DNA of 64,000 nucleotides from Eublepharis macularius (taxonomy: Eukaryota; Chordata; Lepidosauria; Squamata; Eublepharidae). Below the pieces are notes generated by a model. It worked only from the letters and a program-made list of their open reading frames with translations. It was not told the origin of the DNA and ran no database searches. Positions 55,284 to 64,000 of the stretch are shown here, one piece after another. The position numbers and the translations under genes were made by a program. Position 1 is the stretch's first letter, and the number at the start of each line of letters is the position of its first letter. The stretch covers positions 99,061,689 through 99,125,688 of the forward strand of contig NC_072793.1 in the NCBI RefSeq assembly GCF_028583425.1, read 5' to 3'.

Positions 55284-56355
55284 CCCTTATTGAATCTCCA
55301 AATGTTTTATTTAACATTAAAAGGCAATCATGGGTAGCATGAAATGGGACAGCAATGCTTTAATGTGGTTTTCAAACCATTCCCCGTTCTGTTTCCTTGA
55401 CAGACCCCCCTGCAAAGCTTTTAGTCCTGGTAGGGTAAAATGACAGGTGCAATGAGGTGCCTGTCCTGAGTAAAGGGAGGGGGGGGCGTGATTCTATCAA
55501 GGAAACAGCAAAAGAGAAGGAGGGTCTTTAAAAAAAAAAAGACTGACCAACTGTGGGTCTACCCATAGCTGCTTTTTACCATGAAGGAAAATATGGAGAG
55601 ATTCAGTTAAGGTTCTCCCATTCTACTATATTTGATCCTCACTGTGTTTATTCAAAAGAGAGATTTTTATCAGGTGTCATTTGATGGAAGACAACTTGAT
55701 GAACAATTCCAAGTTCACCTCAGCTGAGTGACCAAAAGAATTGAAATAATGAATCTCTACAGGCTACATTCACCCTATGGTAATGGAGTGTGTGATAAGT
55801 ACCCTTCACTTCCATGTTCATCCTCTCTACAAACCTCTCCATTCACATGCTCTTACTAATCTAGCTACTGCACCTGGTTTTCTGTGCTCTGGAAAAGCCC
55901 TCCCAGCACTCTCTACAGTCCTTATCTGCACAGGTTCAGGGAGTAATAACTTGAAAACATTCCCTTTCTGCAAAGTGTGGTGTGCCATAGATCACTCAGG
56001 GTAAGTGAAATCAGGAAGCTGTCACAGTTTCCAGTAAAGGCTGAAAAAAGTAGAGATCCTACCACACCAGACCACAGGGTTTTTTTTTCTTGAGGATGTG
56101 GAATCAAATAGAGACCACATTGATCTTGGAAAGGCCTGTCTAAGTGTCTTAACATTGTCTTTCACAAAGATAAATGGTTTCCTGTCTAAGTTACTCAGAG
56201 CAGGTTTCCCACCATCATTGGCTCCTGCCTGGCTAGGCTTTCTTTTTCAGCACGGGAGGAGTGTACATTGCTAATACTTAAGACTCATTCTCTGTCTACC
56301 ACTCCCCTCCTGCCCTTGTTTAGGGGCCCAAATGTTTTTTTCTTTTGAGTGCTGC
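55284..56355. other. Unassigned non-coding DNA
   Basis: No gene or repeat recognised. Confidence 0.4.
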
Positions 56356-56359
56356 CTAG

Positions 56360-56785
56360 GTTCACAGAATCATCAATGCTGTCAGATGGCCATCTAGCCT
56401 CGGCTTAAAAACTTCTAACTGTCCGCAAGTTCTTCCTCATGTTTAGCTGAAAACACTTTGATTTAATTTCAACCTGTTGGTTCTGGAGCGACCTTCTGGG
56501 GCAACAGAAAACAACTCCACACCATCATCTGTATGACAGCCCTTCAAATACTTGAAGATGGTTATCAACATATCACCTCTCAAGTGTCTCCTCTCCAGGC
56601 TAAACATACCGAGCTCCTTCAACCTTTTCTCATAGAACTTGGCCTCCAGACTCCTCACCATCTTCATTTCCCTCCTCTGGACATGTTCCAGTTTCTCTAT
56701 CCTTCTTAAATTGTGGTGCCCAAAACTGAATACAATACTCTAGATGAGGTCTAACCAGAGCAGAGTGAAGCAATATCATCTTTAG
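56360..56785 (-). pseudogene. CR1 LINE fragment (RT C-terminus and 3' part), minus strand
   Basis: Minus-strand pieces [32 protein letters not shown] and KYLKGCHTDDGVELF match the CR1 C-terminal region. The cttctggggcaacagaaaac stretch is its usual continuation. Diverged from the two plus-strand copies. Confidence 0.88.
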
Positions 56786-56787
56786 GC

Positions 56788-56880
56788 GTGATGTTATAGG
56801 TTATGCTGAGAGTGTGTGAGTGGTCTAAGGTGAGTTTCTGTGGCTGAGTGGGGATTCAAACTTGGCTCAAGGAGTTTTGC
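56788..56880 (-). repeat. CORE-SINE/MIR-like fragment, minus strand
   Basis: tatgctgagagtgtgtgagt and gtggggattcaaacttggct match the element at 13800-14003. Confidence 0.55.
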
Positions 56881-56989
56881 CAGTCCTTTTATATAGAGGT
56901 GCCAAGGACTGACCTGAGAGAGCTTTGAGCCATCCCTTCAGAAAGCAGGACAACTGGAATGATAAAATAACTGCTATAGGCCCATTTCC

Positions 56990-57180
56990 CTGGTTGTGTT
57001 ATTATGTGCATTTGTTTATATGTTTTTATTGAATTGTTTAAGTATTTTCTATATTCTTTATTTTAAATACTGATTTCATGCTTTAAATATTTTAATGTTG
57101 CTGTGTTTGCATGCTTGTGGAGACCTTATTTGGGTAGAAATATGGCATAGAAATGTTTTAAATAAATAATAAAGCCAAGG
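56990..57180 (+). repeat. LINE/SINE 3' tail region
   Basis: T-rich run then gtggagaccttatttgggta, gaaatatggcatagaaatgt and tttaaataaataataaag, the same tail as after the L2 at 23060-23130. Confidence 0.5.
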
Positions 57181-57187
57181 TAACTGT

Positions 57188-57267
57188 CAGCACAATCCTA
57201 AGTAGAATTACTCCAGTCTAAGCCCTTTGAAATCAATGGGCTTGGACTGGAGTAACTCTTCTTAGGG
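57188..57267. mobile_element. Short palindromic MITE
   Basis: aatcctaagtagaattactc then cagtctaagccc; the right arm gggcttggactggagtaact then cttcttaggga is its near-complement. Relatives: 9335-9400, 60343-60370 and 63715-63955. Confidence 0.75.
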
Positions 57268-57885
57268 ATGTAGTGGAAATTAGGGCAACATTAGCTAGTT
57301 ATTAGTGAGCAGTTTGTTCTTTATGTTAAAGCACCAGCTGGATGGGTAGACAGGATGGTTCTGGTTACTGGGGTGTCCTTAGAGGAGTCCATCTTTCCCA
57401 GGAGCACTTCTTGTGCTTCACATTGTGCACTGCAATGACCAGCCAGGACTTTAGACTGCTGCCTTTCAGACCTGGTTTCAGCTTAAACCTTTCACCACCA
57501 TCCCCCCCCCCCCCGGAAAGCATACAAAACTGTGATTACGGTTCTGGCATGTTTCTCATCCTCAGTGTTGCTATCAACTGTGGCTTAGGGAAAAGCCCTT
57601 AAAAGTATTTTGCACCGTAGACCCATAACCACATTTCTTCCTCACACTAAATGGAAGTTTCGTTTCTTCAAACAACAAAGAAACTTGAATGAAACGAGAT
57701 AGGAGCGCATAGGGTTGTCATTGTAAGATTGCAGCGAAGCCACACTCAACCTGCTTTCTTTATCACTAGCTGGGAGAGAAATAAAGGCTGCATGGCAAAT
57801 GGTGAAGCTCCTGAAATGAAGATGTGTAGCTTTCAAAACGAACTTTTCCCCCCTCCCAAGGGCAGGAAGAGGATGACTCACTGAA

Positions 57886-57891
<6 letters not shown>
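57268..57891. other. Unassigned non-coding DNA upstream of the HMGA exons
   Basis: A C homopolymer lies near 57503. No exon or CpG island recognised. Confidence 0.4.

Positions 57892-57917
<26 letters not shown>
57892..57917. repeat. (TC)n dinucleotide repeat
   Basis: About thirteen TC units, about 1 kb upstream of the first HMGA exon. Confidence 0.95.
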
Positions 57918-58945
57918 AGACAGTTGGGTATGCTAAGACCAGAGAAGTGCTCATCATTCTTAACTGGTAAGATTATCTTATTATTATATATATATTTTAC
58001 CATCTCTCTTCTACCATAGAACTTATTAGCTTTCCTCCAGTTTACAGACTAGCCCCAGACCTTCTTCATTTCAGCTAGTGGGCAGCACCACATGCCTTCC
58101 AACCACATCTGAAGAACAAGGTGTAAAGAAGGATTGCTCCTTCCTTACCACATTTCTGAGTCTGTATTTACAATACCTGTATAATGTTTGCCCTGAGGGT
58201 CTCCAAATTCTTCATAAATTCTTGGCACAGAGAGAGGAGGGATGTCAAGAAGCAGCAACATCTTTCTATGTAAGTCAAGGCTTTTTTCCCCTTGAATTAG
58301 CAGTGGAGAAGAAAGCAAGTTTTTTGTGAGATCCTGGTAACTGGGAGCAATTAACTGGGCAGTTGTTCTGCACAGGCCCCGCTGGGATGAACAGATGCTG
58401 GGCAAGAGTGCTTCAGTGTTCTGGCATCACTCACATTCGTTTCTGTGGATATATGCAAGAGAAAGGCTCAGGTGATTGTACCTCTTAGGTTTAAGTGAGA
58501 CTGTTGAACTTTTAAGGAACCTATATAAAGACTTCAGGCATTTCATAGGGAAGGCACAAAAAAGTGGTTTTGTATCAGCTGGTCTGATGGCATATTAAAT
58601 GCCACTGAATTGGATGAAGGTCTTCTGCTCTCATTTCCTAACCCATGCTATTCCATACTTTTGACTCTCTGAAGTGGAAAAACCTTCACACTATTAAAAT
58701 TCAGTCTTTTTATTGGCAATAAACTGAAAGGAGAGGGAATTACCAACTTCAAGAGGTTTAAACTTACCACAGGGCTTCTTTTAGCAGTAAGACATTCTTC
58801 TGCTTGTTCTCTGTGAAGCCCCGTATGAAAACTAATGCTTACCAAATTTGACTCCATTGTCTTTGCAGCCCTCGCAGGCGTATAGTGCTCTAGCAGCAAG
58901 GAATAAACAGTGAAGAAGTGACATTTTTCATTCTTGCTCCTTTAG
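57918..58945. other. Non-coding DNA upstream of the HMGA exon
   Basis: No exon recognised. It ends in a strong acceptor-like tract (acatttttcattcttgctcc then tttag at 58941-58945), suggesting it is intron rather than promoter. Mammalian HMGA promoters are CpG-rich; none is seen here. Confidence 0.45.
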
Positions 58946-59069
58946 AAGCCCAGTTCATCATAGAGAAGATCAGCGAAGGTCCACTATGAGCACACTTGCA
59001 AAGTCAGAATCAGCCCCTCTGACTGAGCAGCCAAAAAGAAAGCGGGGACGGCCAAGGAAGCTGCCAGAG
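58946..59069 (+). CDS. HMGA-family AT-hook protein, first coding exon (ATG at 58986)
   Basis: HMGA proteins are small chromatin architects whose AT hooks bind the minor groove of AT-rich DNA. The exon follows an acceptor-like ...tttag at 58945. The first ATG (58986, A at -3) opens 28 codons: MSTLAKSESAPL, then a TEQP linker and the AT hook KRKRGRPRKLPE (core residues 20-24). It ends in phase 0 at a GAG|gtaaat donor. The N-terminus is unlike the conserved HMGA2 start and only loosely like HMGA1, so I call it a divergent family member rather than a named orthologue. The frame is also open upstream to the acceptor (13 codons, no ATG). Confidence 0.85.
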
Positions 59070-59224
59070 GTAAATGACCATCCTCTTAGATAGCAGTCTT
59101 GGTGCATTTCCTTTTCAGATCTATAAGCACTAAGTTTATGGCAGTTCTTTGGCCATAAAGAAAATGTTGTTCTTAGAATGACTGAAGTTGTTACTCCAGA
59201 ACAGCTTTGACACATCCAGATAGC

Positions 59225-59535
59225 CAGGGCTTTTTTTCTGGGAAAAGAGGTGGTGGAACTCAGGACTGCACAATGACATCACTTTGGGTCAGCTGGAACA
59301 AGGGGGGAGTTTTTTAAAGTTTAAATTGCCCTCGGCGAAAATGGTCACATGGCCGGTGGCCCCGCCCCCTGATCTCCAGACAGAGGAAAGTGTAGATTGC
59401 CCTCCGCACCGTGCAGAGGGCAATCTACACTCCCCTCTGTCTGGAGATCAGGGGGTGGGGCCACTGGCCATGTGACCGTTTTCAAGAGGTGCCGGAACTC
59501 CATTCCACTGCATTCCAGCTGAAAAAAAAGCCCTG
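59225..59535. mobile_element. Palindromic hAT MITE with 8-bp duplication, in HMGA intron 1
   Basis: Perfect cagatagc at 59217-59224 and 59536-59543. Ends: cagggctttttttctgggaa on the left and cagggctttttttt as the reverse complement on the right. Interior arms (gtggccccgccccctgatct, ccagacagaggaaagtgtag, attgccctccgc) are followed by their complements around a centre near 59408. No coding capacity. Confidence 0.92.
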
Positions 59536-59734
59536 CAGATAGCTCTAATTTGCTCAGGAGACTTTTTAAAAAATGTACATATATAGAAAATGCTAAGAGA
59601 TGCTAAGAGGTTCTAGAAGAATATTATTCTAAAGATTAGTATTTATTTTATTTAGGATATGGTTGAGAGACCTAAGGAGACCATAAGGGGCTGTCAAGGG
59701 ATGTGCTTTGCTTTGCCAACATCATTGTATTACG

Positions 59735-60125
59735 GAAAGGCACTGTGACTCAGTGAGAGCACATCCTTGCAAGCAGAAACTCCAAGATTCAGTTCCTTGC
59801 ATCTCTACATTGCCAGTTCAGACATCTCAGGGGACAGATATTTCCAAGGAAACTCCTCTGCCTGGCACCCTGGAAAGCTGCTGCCAGTCAGAGTAGACAC
59901 TCCTTAGACAGGCCAATGGTTTGACTCAATATTAGGCAATTTCATACATTGGGTAAAAATGTATTGTGTTGTGTTATAATACTGGTTTTAATGCTTTTCT
60001 CACTCATTTATGTAATCTAGTTTTATTTCATTGTTGATTTATTGTACTGTTTATTGTGTTGTTTTGTGTTGTGTTGTTTTGAATTTTCTTAGCAAGAAAA
60101 GTGAACTATAAATGAAGTAAATAGA
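59735..60125 (+). repeat. tRNA-derived SINE with 3' tail
   Basis: A diverged tRNA-like head (gcactgtgactcagtgagag, aagattcagttccttgcat) and the body gcctggcaccctggaaagct, gctgccagtcagagtagaca match the copy at 62393. It continues into a T-rich tail (tgttgttttgtgttgtgttg) and aactataaatgaagtaaata. Confidence 0.7.
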
Positions 60126-60447
60126 TAAGTATACCAAACCCATGTTTTCCTACAAGCTGAACTTTGTATCAAATCTGTACAGGGTATTCATATCCATAAT
60201 TTGTCTACATTTATAGGCCTAATTTTCACATAACAGATTCAAATTTGCACATTAATAGTGTAACATTGAGTATATATTTTGGTCCTGATGGGGCAAGCAT
60301 GCTCTCTAACATCCAGAACCATATATTTGAATCAAAATATCACATCAGTGCAATCCTAAATAGAATCACTGTAGTTTTCAAAATGTCTAGAGAGCAATTT
60401 CCATACAGGCTTCAGCCAGGAACCCCCTGTGCATTGCAGACAATTAG
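60126..60447. other. Intronic DNA, no feature recognised
   Basis: Only a short relic of the AATCCTAA MITE near 60343-60370. Confidence 0.4.
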
Positions 60448-60857
60448 GGGCCAGACTATTCATTGCAGTTGGGTTGGGGTTTCTCGTACCCAACTCGCTT
60501 TCCCTGCAGTCACAGAGCAGGAAAGTCATTTCTAAATTCCCCAGAGGCCCAATACAGCCCCTGGAGGGAGGTATTTGCATAGCTTTGGAGTTGCATCTGG
60601 AGCATTCTGAGCATGTGCTACTCCTAAAAGTATGCAAATGCCTTCTGATTGGGGCTGTTTTAGCTCTGGAAAATGGCATGGAGGGGAAGGCAGGAGCCTT
60701 TCCTGCCTTCACAACATAGCTCTGAGATGAATTGGTATCCTGGGGTCTTTTAAAATGCCTTTTCCTGTAGCTGCTGTGTGACTGCAAGGAAAGCAAGTTG
60801 GTTCTGAGGAACCCAAACCCAATTCACCAAAATACATAAGGTGTAGCTTAGGCCCTT
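60448..60857. mobile_element. Long foldback MITE related to the GGGCCAAGCTACAC family
   Basis: Left arm ggggccagactattcattgc, agttgggttggggtttctcg, ctttccctgcagtcacagag; right arm is its near-complement (gtgactgcaaggaaagcaag, acccaaacccaattcacc, ataaggtgtagcttaggccc). About 90-bp arms around a 220-bp core. The same arms flank 16780-17306, and the tip matches the two short copies at 37224 and 37753. Confidence 0.75.
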
Positions 60858-61661
60858 GAGACATGTTCTGGAGGGAACACTGAATCTGCATGGGCTAGGG
60901 CTCGCCATCACTCACAGGGAATGCAAGAAGATGCCCTAGAACATACTCAATCTTCTCCTGTGGCTGTAGAGCATAGAGAAAGATTAGTTGTCATGGGAAA
61001 GCTGTATTTTGTTTGCTGTTCTTAAGGAGGAAACCCTTGATAGACTTCCAAAGAAACCAGAGTGTCCCAGAATATATTTTCAACCCTGTGGCATATTTGA
61101 CACTCTGACTGTTGGCATATCATGTTATTTAATTATTAGATAGCATTGACAAACAATGGATTATTGTTAGTATTCATAGAATGGTAATTAGCAATTGGCC
61201 AATGACAATGTATGATATCTCATTTCTCAAGTTTACAAAATAAGTCAAGTGGAAGATGCCAAGTAATCTAAAGCATCCCAGTTTTGAGTTTTAAAATATA
61301 TATTTAAAAATGCTAATGTGACCTTGACTTAGAAATTCCTCATTAAGAAAAGTCTACATTATGCAGTTATACTTCAGTTCTGTTTCATGTTCATTTGCCT
61401 TTTTATGCTTTGTGTGTTGCCTTTCTTTATGTCTTACTTCTCTTTAAAAAGATTATAGAGTCATGTTTATTAGTTAGAGGCACTCATCACTCTTCCATTG
61501 AACTGAAAACTTTTTAAGAAATCTAACATTTGTTTGTGAGTAATTCAAGAGTCAAGATTTGATCTGAATTTTAACAAAGATCACTGTGTGAAATCCCATT
61601 TTTCTAGTATCCCTTTTCTGTTCTTTGGATGTGCCCTTCTCCCTGTTCTCTATACAAATAG
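60858..61661. other. HMGA intron 1, remaining part
   Basis: AT-rich, no repeat recognised. It ends in a pyrimidine-rich acceptor region (ttctccctgttctctataca then aatag at 61657-61661). Confidence 0.5.
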
Positions 61662-61745
61662 GAATCTGCTGGACCATTGCTCCCAAAGAAACCTCGGGGG
61701 AGGCCAAAAGGAAGCAAAGAGCTGCATGCTGGTGGTAGACAGAAG
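61662..61745 (+). CDS. HMGA-family AT-hook protein, exon 2
   Basis: Exactly 84 bp, 28 codons, phase 0 at both ends (ag|GAA ... AAG|gtaaga). It encodes ESAGPLLPK then the second AT hook KKPRGRPKGSK (residues 9-19 of the exon) and a basic tail ending GGRQK. The GRPKGSK form of the second hook is specific to the HMGA family. In HMGA2 the equivalent exon has 30 codons and continues into NKSPSKAAQKK; here the spacer is shorter and different. No disruption. Confidence 0.9.
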
Positions 61746-62392
61746 GTAAGAACCAGTGGCAGGTAGGTCTTTTCAACTGACTGGCATTCAACCCACATCC
61801 TTCTGGATATTTGAAAGAAATGGGGAGATTGAAGTATGTTCCTCATAACTCTGAACTCTTGGTGTCCTTTCATTGCTAGGTCTGGTTAAAGTTTTTAAAT
61901 TAGGTAATTTTCAAGCATATCTCATGCATCTACAAGCCTCCCTCTATCCCCACCTCTGTTAAGTATAACCCACTTTCTGCCTGTTCATCATCCTCTCCTC
62001 TTGGCAACTGCTGTTATCCATTCACTGTCACTTACTCACCACTGTTATCATTCACTGTCTAGTTCTCATAGAAGTCCCTTAGTCTTTTCCAGCCTAATGT
62101 CGCATACCTTTGTCATGTCAAATATCATCCGTGGCTTCAGCAGTGCCGGTATTCTAACATGTATGAGGTTCTTCTTATCATACTCCTCATCTTGTTTATC
62201 TATCTTGATCACACACTGACTTTTTTGCCTTCACATTCTTTTTTATCCTAAGACCCAAAACCAAGTTCTGCTGTCAGCCTCCTCTTTCTCTTACATTCAG
62301 TTTACCTGCCTTATCTTATTCATAAGGAATTTGATAAATGGGCAGAAAGGCAAGCAGGATTCTTTCCATTCCTCCTATGCCTAAATCAATGG
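61746..62392. other. HMGA intron 2, first part
   Basis: No repeat or exon recognised. Confidence 0.45.
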
Positions 62393-62612
62393 AGGAGGAG
62401 CCATGACACGGTGACAGAGTACCTGTTTACAATACAGAAGGTTTCAGGTTCAGTCACTGGCCTCTCCATCTAAAAGGATCTCAGGTAGTAACTGATGGGG
62501 AAGACCTTCCTTTGTTTGAGACCCCAGAGAGTTGATGCTGGTCAGAGTAGACAGTATGTTGCTGTATAGACTAATTGTCCAACATGATATAAGACAGCTC
62601 CATATATTCTTC
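62393..62612 (+). repeat. tRNA-derived SINE in HMGA intron 2
   Basis: gagccatgacacggtgacag, aggtttcaggttcagtcac (B-box-like), then gaagaccttcctttgtttga, gagttgatgctggtcagagt and ataagacagctccatatatt. Head and body follow a common squamate tRNA-SINE layout. Confidence 0.75.
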
Positions 62613-63023
62613 ATGTCATTTAGTCCCTTTCTGTTCCAAATCAGGCTTGTCAACATGATCCTGTTTGGGTTGAAGCTTCATGCTAGTACACCTGTATTAC
62701 ACCTGATTCTGTAACATATTGGTTGAATTATTTAGTGGCCACTTGGTTGAGTCATTTGTTTTCCACATATGATCCTCCAAATCATATTTGCACTTATATA
62801 AATCCTAATTAGTCAAATTGACCTCTAACTAGTATCCTGTAAGCTTGGTCAATATGCTCCTGTGGTTTCAATACTATATCTTCTTCATCCCCTTCCTTTT
62901 CCTCACAATCATTGTTTCTTCAACCTCTTTCACTCTGCTGCAAATAGCTATTTTTAATCTCCTGATTTTATTCTTCCTTCCTTCCAGTTCTCACATGCTA
63001 ACTATGATCATGATCTTTCATGT
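62613..63023. other. HMGA intron 2, middle part
   Basis: No repeat or exon recognised. Confidence 0.4.
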
Positions 63024-63172
63024 AGGCTGCTTCCATACACTCTGAATAATGTGCTTTCAATCCACTTTCAATGCAACCAGCAATTGGACTTTACTGTATG
63101 AAAAATCCACTTGCAACGATCACTAAAGTGGATTGAAAGTGCATTATTCAGTGTTAGTAAAAGCACCCATTA
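63024..63172. mobile_element. Palindromic MITE (TGAATAATGTGCTTTCAATCC arms)
   Basis: Left arm gaataatgtgctttcaatcc then actttcaatgcaa; right arm agtggattgaaagtgcatta then ttcagtgtt. The centre (ggactttactgtatgaaaaa) lies near 63095. No coding capacity. Confidence 0.75.
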
Positions 63173-63189
63173 GTCTCCTCTACTGAGAA

Positions 63190-63395
63190 GATAGTTTTGG
63201 GTGGACAGGTGTGTTAGTCTATACGAGCATAACACAACTCAAGTTCAGTAGCACCTTAAAGACCAACACATCTTTCAGAGTACAAGTTTTCATGAGACAA
63301 AACTCACTTCATTAAATACCATCACAAAAGCTTATACCCTGGAAATTTTTGTTGGTCTTTTTAAGTTACTACTGGACTTGAATTTTGTTTCCCTC
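63190..63395. repeat. AGTAGCACC-type repeat in inverted pair
   Basis: caagttcagtagcaccttaa, agaccaacacatctttcaga, then its near-complement tttttgttggtctttttaag and ttactactggacttgaattt. Two half-copies face each other and can fold back. Confidence 0.65.
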
Positions 63396-63524
63396 TACCA
63401 AGAAGACTCATCTCCCAGAGTCATTTGGTACTGCCCATCAGGAAACATCCAACAGTGTTTATTGCCTTGGTTGCTAAAAACATATACCTAAGAAGGAAGT
63501 TGTTTTGTTTCTCTTTCATTAAAG

Positions 63525-63571
63525 GTACATGCTTCAACTGAAAAAAGCCTAGAGGAAGACCACGAAAATGG
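63525..63571 (+). CDS. HMGA-family AT-hook protein, exon 3 (frame disturbed or alternative acceptor)
   Basis: A good acceptor (ttgttttgtttctctttcat then taaag) ends at 63524 and a donor gtgagt begins at 63572. The 47 bp between are one short of 16 codons. The last 24-30 bases spell the third hook KKPRGRPRKW, with the Trp typical of HMGA2, but from the first acceptor they are out of frame (six A at 63541-63546). If instead the AG at 63546-63547 is used, exon 2 joins in phase to PRGRPRKW and the hook core is kept. Either a one-base loss (decay or assembly error in the A run) or a shifted acceptor. Later acidic-tail exons lie outside the window. Confidence 0.7.
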
Positions 63572-63714
63572 GTGAGTTGTGTGGAATCAAGCTCATTTAA
63601 CCTTGACCTATCTACATGAAGCATAAGCCTCATTTTTAGCATATCTCCCTAGCAAGGAAATCAGACCTTTTGTCAGTTTGTGAAGTTATTTTCTCTTCCT
63701 GACAACTTTATAGA
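63572..63714. other. HMGA intron 3, start
   Basis: No repeat recognised. Confidence 0.4.
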
Positions 63715-63955
63715 GCAATCCAAATAGATCTACCCAGAAACACTGAAGTCTATTCAATAGAACTTACTCCCAGGAAAGTCCAAGACTTAATCCCAGGAAA
63801 GTCAAAGACTTTCTGAAGAAAGTCTGAAGAAGTGAGCTGTGGCTCACGAAAGCTCCTATCTTACCACAAATTTTGTTAGTCTTATAGGTGCTACTGGACT
63901 CTTGCTCTTTTCTACTACTCCCAGGAAAGTATTCTTGGGATTGCAGTGTTAGGCC
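63715..63955. mobile_element. AATCC-type MITE split by a retroposed repeat
   Basis: agcaatccaaatagatctac then tattcaatagaacttactcc on the left and attcttgggattgcag on the right form a palindromic MITE related to 57188-57267. It is interrupted at 63780-63915. Confidence 0.65.
63780..63915 (-). repeat. AGTAGCACC-type retroposon with 15-bp duplication
   Basis: Flanked by tactcccaggaaagt at 63765-63779 and 63916-63930. Reverse complement reads gcaagagtccagtagcacct, ataagactaacaaaatttgt and gctttcgtgagccacagctc. A 15-bp duplication points to LINE-type insertion rather than a DNA transposon. Confidence 0.8.
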
Positions 63956-64000
63956 TTTGGCTTTGTGAAAGTAGTGCTGTTGTGATGTATGAAGACAGGA

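Noticed and set aside
62393..62470. tRNA gene
   Set aside because: Diverged A/B boxes fused to a SINE body; no cloverleaf with a clear anticodon arm could be drawn.
58986..63571. Processed HMGA pseudogene
   Set aside because: Exons are separated by introns with correct gt/ag borders, so it is not a retrocopy, although exon 3 may be damaged.
1..64000. CRISPR arrays, prokaryotic operons, rRNA operons
   Set aside because: The sequence is vertebrate: introns, LINEs and SINEs, with no array of short identical repeats and unique spacers.

Overview
The window looks like non-coding vertebrate chromosome, most likely from a squamate reptile (a lizard or gecko). The reasoning is from repeat content: a young full-length L1, CR1 and L2 LINEs, a Penelope-like element, several hAT DNA transposons with perfect 8-bp target duplications, 5S-rRNA-derived and tRNA-derived SINEs, and many foldback MITEs occur together. 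Birds and mammals do not carry this mixture. Species cannot be fixed from the sequence.

Only one host gene is visible: three plus-strand exons of an HMGA-family AT-hook chromatin gene at the right end (58946-59069, 61662-61745, 63525-63571). Exons 1 and 2 are clean and in phase. The third exon is one base short of the expected 16 codons, or uses a second AG acceptor that restores the third AT hook. The last exon or exons lie beyond the window.

Layout, left to right. 1-3195: minus-strand L1 ORF2 relic. 3196-8012: nearly intact Penelope-like retroelement. It has two 975-bp pseudo-LTRs that differ at one base I could find, a short inverted 5' piece, a coiled-coil/RG-rich ORF1, and an RT plus GIY-YIG frame in the -1 phase. 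The two frames overlap at a canonical T TTT TTA slippery heptamer. 9416-13539: 4.1-kb hAT with a BED finger but no recognisable catalytic transposase, filled with GC-rich minisatellites. 14851-15384: CpG-rich hAT MITE. 15.4-19.2 kb: CR1, SINE and MITE fragments. 19340-23150: three-deep nest (an L2 interrupted by a minus-strand LINE, itself interrupted by a hAT). 23.6-30.0 kb: SINEs, a MITE, a possible solo LTR and long unassigned stretches. 30064-36200: full-length L1 with intact ORF1 and ORF2 and an 18-bp target duplication. 36.2-48.2 kb: mostly unassigned DNA with MITEs, GC-rich dispersed repeats and a hAT. 48226-49095: minus-strand L2 RT. 49.1-55.3 kb: two head-to-tail CR1 copies, the second split by a large palindromic element. 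56.3-64 kb: CR1 relic, then the HMGA locus, whose introns hold a hAT MITE, tRNA SINEs and several palindromes.

Apart from the HMGA gene, the genes present are mobile-element genes. In the Penelope element and in the L1, the junction between the two ORFs suggests translational coupling (-1 slippage in one, ATGA stop-start overlap in the other).
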